A stretch of 64,000 nucleotides of DNA from Dechloromonas denitrificans. GTDB taxonomy: Bacteria; Pseudomonadota; Gammaproteobacteria; Burkholderiales; Rhodocyclaceae. Each line of letters begins with the position of its first letter. The stretch's first letter is position 1. Shown piece by piece: positions 63,423 to 64,000 of this stretch. The stretch covers positions 2,983,001 to 3,047,000 of the forward strand of contig NZ_CP075187.1 in assembly GCF_020510665.1 (NCBI RefSeq), in the 5' to 3' direction. The notes below the pieces were generated by a model that made no database searches, was not told where the DNA came from, and saw only the letters and a list, made by a program, of their open reading frames with translations. The translations under genes were made by a program, and so were the position numbers.

Positions 63423-64000
63423 ATGGAATTGGCACAAATCAGCCAGGCCCTGAGAAACGACGCAATGACCGTTGTTTTCTTCAACGTGCTGTTGCAGCAA
63501 CTCGGCCTGCCGGTACCGGCCGTGCCCACCCTGCTACTGGCTGGCAGCCTGGTTCTCGCACCGGAAGGCATCGTTCCCATCCTGGCAGCAGCCATCGTCG
63601 CCTCGGTGCTGGCTGACTGGGTCTGGTACGGCACCGGCCGGGTCTTCGGCTACCGGGTTCTGGCCGGTTTGTGCAAGCTCTCGATCAATCCGTCATCATG
63701 CGTCAGCCAAACGGAAGCTCGCTTCGTCCGCTGGGGCCTGTCGTCGCTGGTCGTCGCCAAGTTCATTCCCGGCTTTTCAACCGTCGCGCCACCGATTGCC
63801 GGCGCACTGCGCATGAGCCAACCGGGTTTCCTGTTGGCCGCCGGCATGGGCGCCGGTTTGTGGGCAGGCTTGGCACTGGGCGCCGGCTGGCTGTTGCAGG
63901 ATGCCGTCCAAAGCGCCATCGCCACCCTCGACCGGCACGCCGGAAGAGCCCTGATCCTGCTGCTGCTCGCACTGACGTTCTGGCTGGGCTGGAAACTCTG
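63423..64000 (+). CDS. DedA-family membrane protein (C-terminus beyond the window)
   Basis: 192 residues visible from the ATG at 63423, nine bases after the FMN reductase. Several membrane helices and the DedA motif FIPGFSTVAPPIAGALRM at about residues 117-134, followed by the Gly-rich helix GAGLWAGLALGAGW. Family members are lipid scramblase or transporter-like inner-membrane proteins linked to envelope integrity. The frame is open at the right edge, so length and end are unknown. Confidence 0.88.
   Translation, partial: MELAQISQALRNDAMTVVFFNVLLQQLGLPVPAVPTLLLAGSLVLAPEGIVPILAAAIVASVLADWVWYGTGRVFGYRVLAGLCKLSINPSSCVSQTEARFVRWGLSSLVVAKFIPGFSTVAPPIAGALRMSQPGFLLAAGMGAGLWAGLALGAGWLLQDAVQSAIATLDRHAGRALILLLLALTFWLGWKL

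Noticed and set aside
1..64000. CRISPR arrays, insertion sequences or prophage
   Set aside because: No regularly spaced repeats, transposase, integrase or phage structural genes were seen.

Overview
The window looks like chromosomal DNA of a betaproteobacterium, most probably of the Rhodocyclales (Dechloromonas/Azonexus type). The clues are the GC-rich coding sequence and several gene orders familiar from that group: TPR protein-lolB-ispE-tRNA-Gln-prs-rplY-pth-ychF, ribB-ribH-nusB-thiL-pgpA, and glnA/DUF4124/ntrB/ntrC. The species assignment is inference. I see no insertion sequence, prophage, integrase or CRISPR array, and no stretch above 300 bases lacks a gene.

Layout. 1-9.2 kb: a truncated dynamin-like GTPase, mutM, then the housekeeping run from the TPR lipoprotein-sorting/isoprenoid genes through tRNA-Gln, prs, rplY, pth and ychF. 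9.2-13.1 kb: a PAS-GGDEF-EAL cyclic-di-GMP enzyme, a membrane-anchored spermidine-synthase-like protein and a YceI protein. 13.2-16.8 kb: riboflavin/thiamine/NusB/PgpA genes. 16.8-18.1 kb: a solitary HicA-like protein, a 59-residue protein, tRNA-Arg and an NlpC/P60 lipoprotein. 18.1-20.2 kb: gabD and a GRDP-like protein with a Gly/Cys-rich tail. 20.2-30.8 kb (minus strand): one long same-strand run, read from ntrB-ntrC through birA, coaX, an HD-GYP-like gene and an EAL gene to a DUF350/SPFH/DUF4178/small-protein membrane module. 30.9-35.1 kb: an RND efflux pair. 35.1-38.5 kb: a DUF4124 protein, glnA with a readable sigma-54 promoter and two NtrC sites, and a cation diffusion facilitator. 38.5-43.3 kb: a rhodanese and a tight three-gene operon of an exported TPR-CHAT (caspase-like) protein with two unknown partners. 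43.4-57.1 kb: nadA and a complete pelABCDEFG exopolysaccharide operon. 57.1-64 kb: an EEP-family phosphodiesterase with clsB, gluQ, a small Ala/Pro/Lys-rich exported protein, a DUF1439 protein, ccoG, an FMN reductase and a truncated DedA protein.

How the parts work together. The Pel operon makes and exports a cationic polysaccharide and is gated by PelD, which keeps an RxxD cyclic-di-GMP site. Three cyclic-di-GMP-type enzymes lie in the same window and could feed it. NtrB/NtrC would control glnA through the sigma-54 promoter. The two least understood units are the exported CHAT operon (38980-43326) and the DUF350-SPFH-DUF4178 module (20231-23742); these are my best candidates for undescribed systems.
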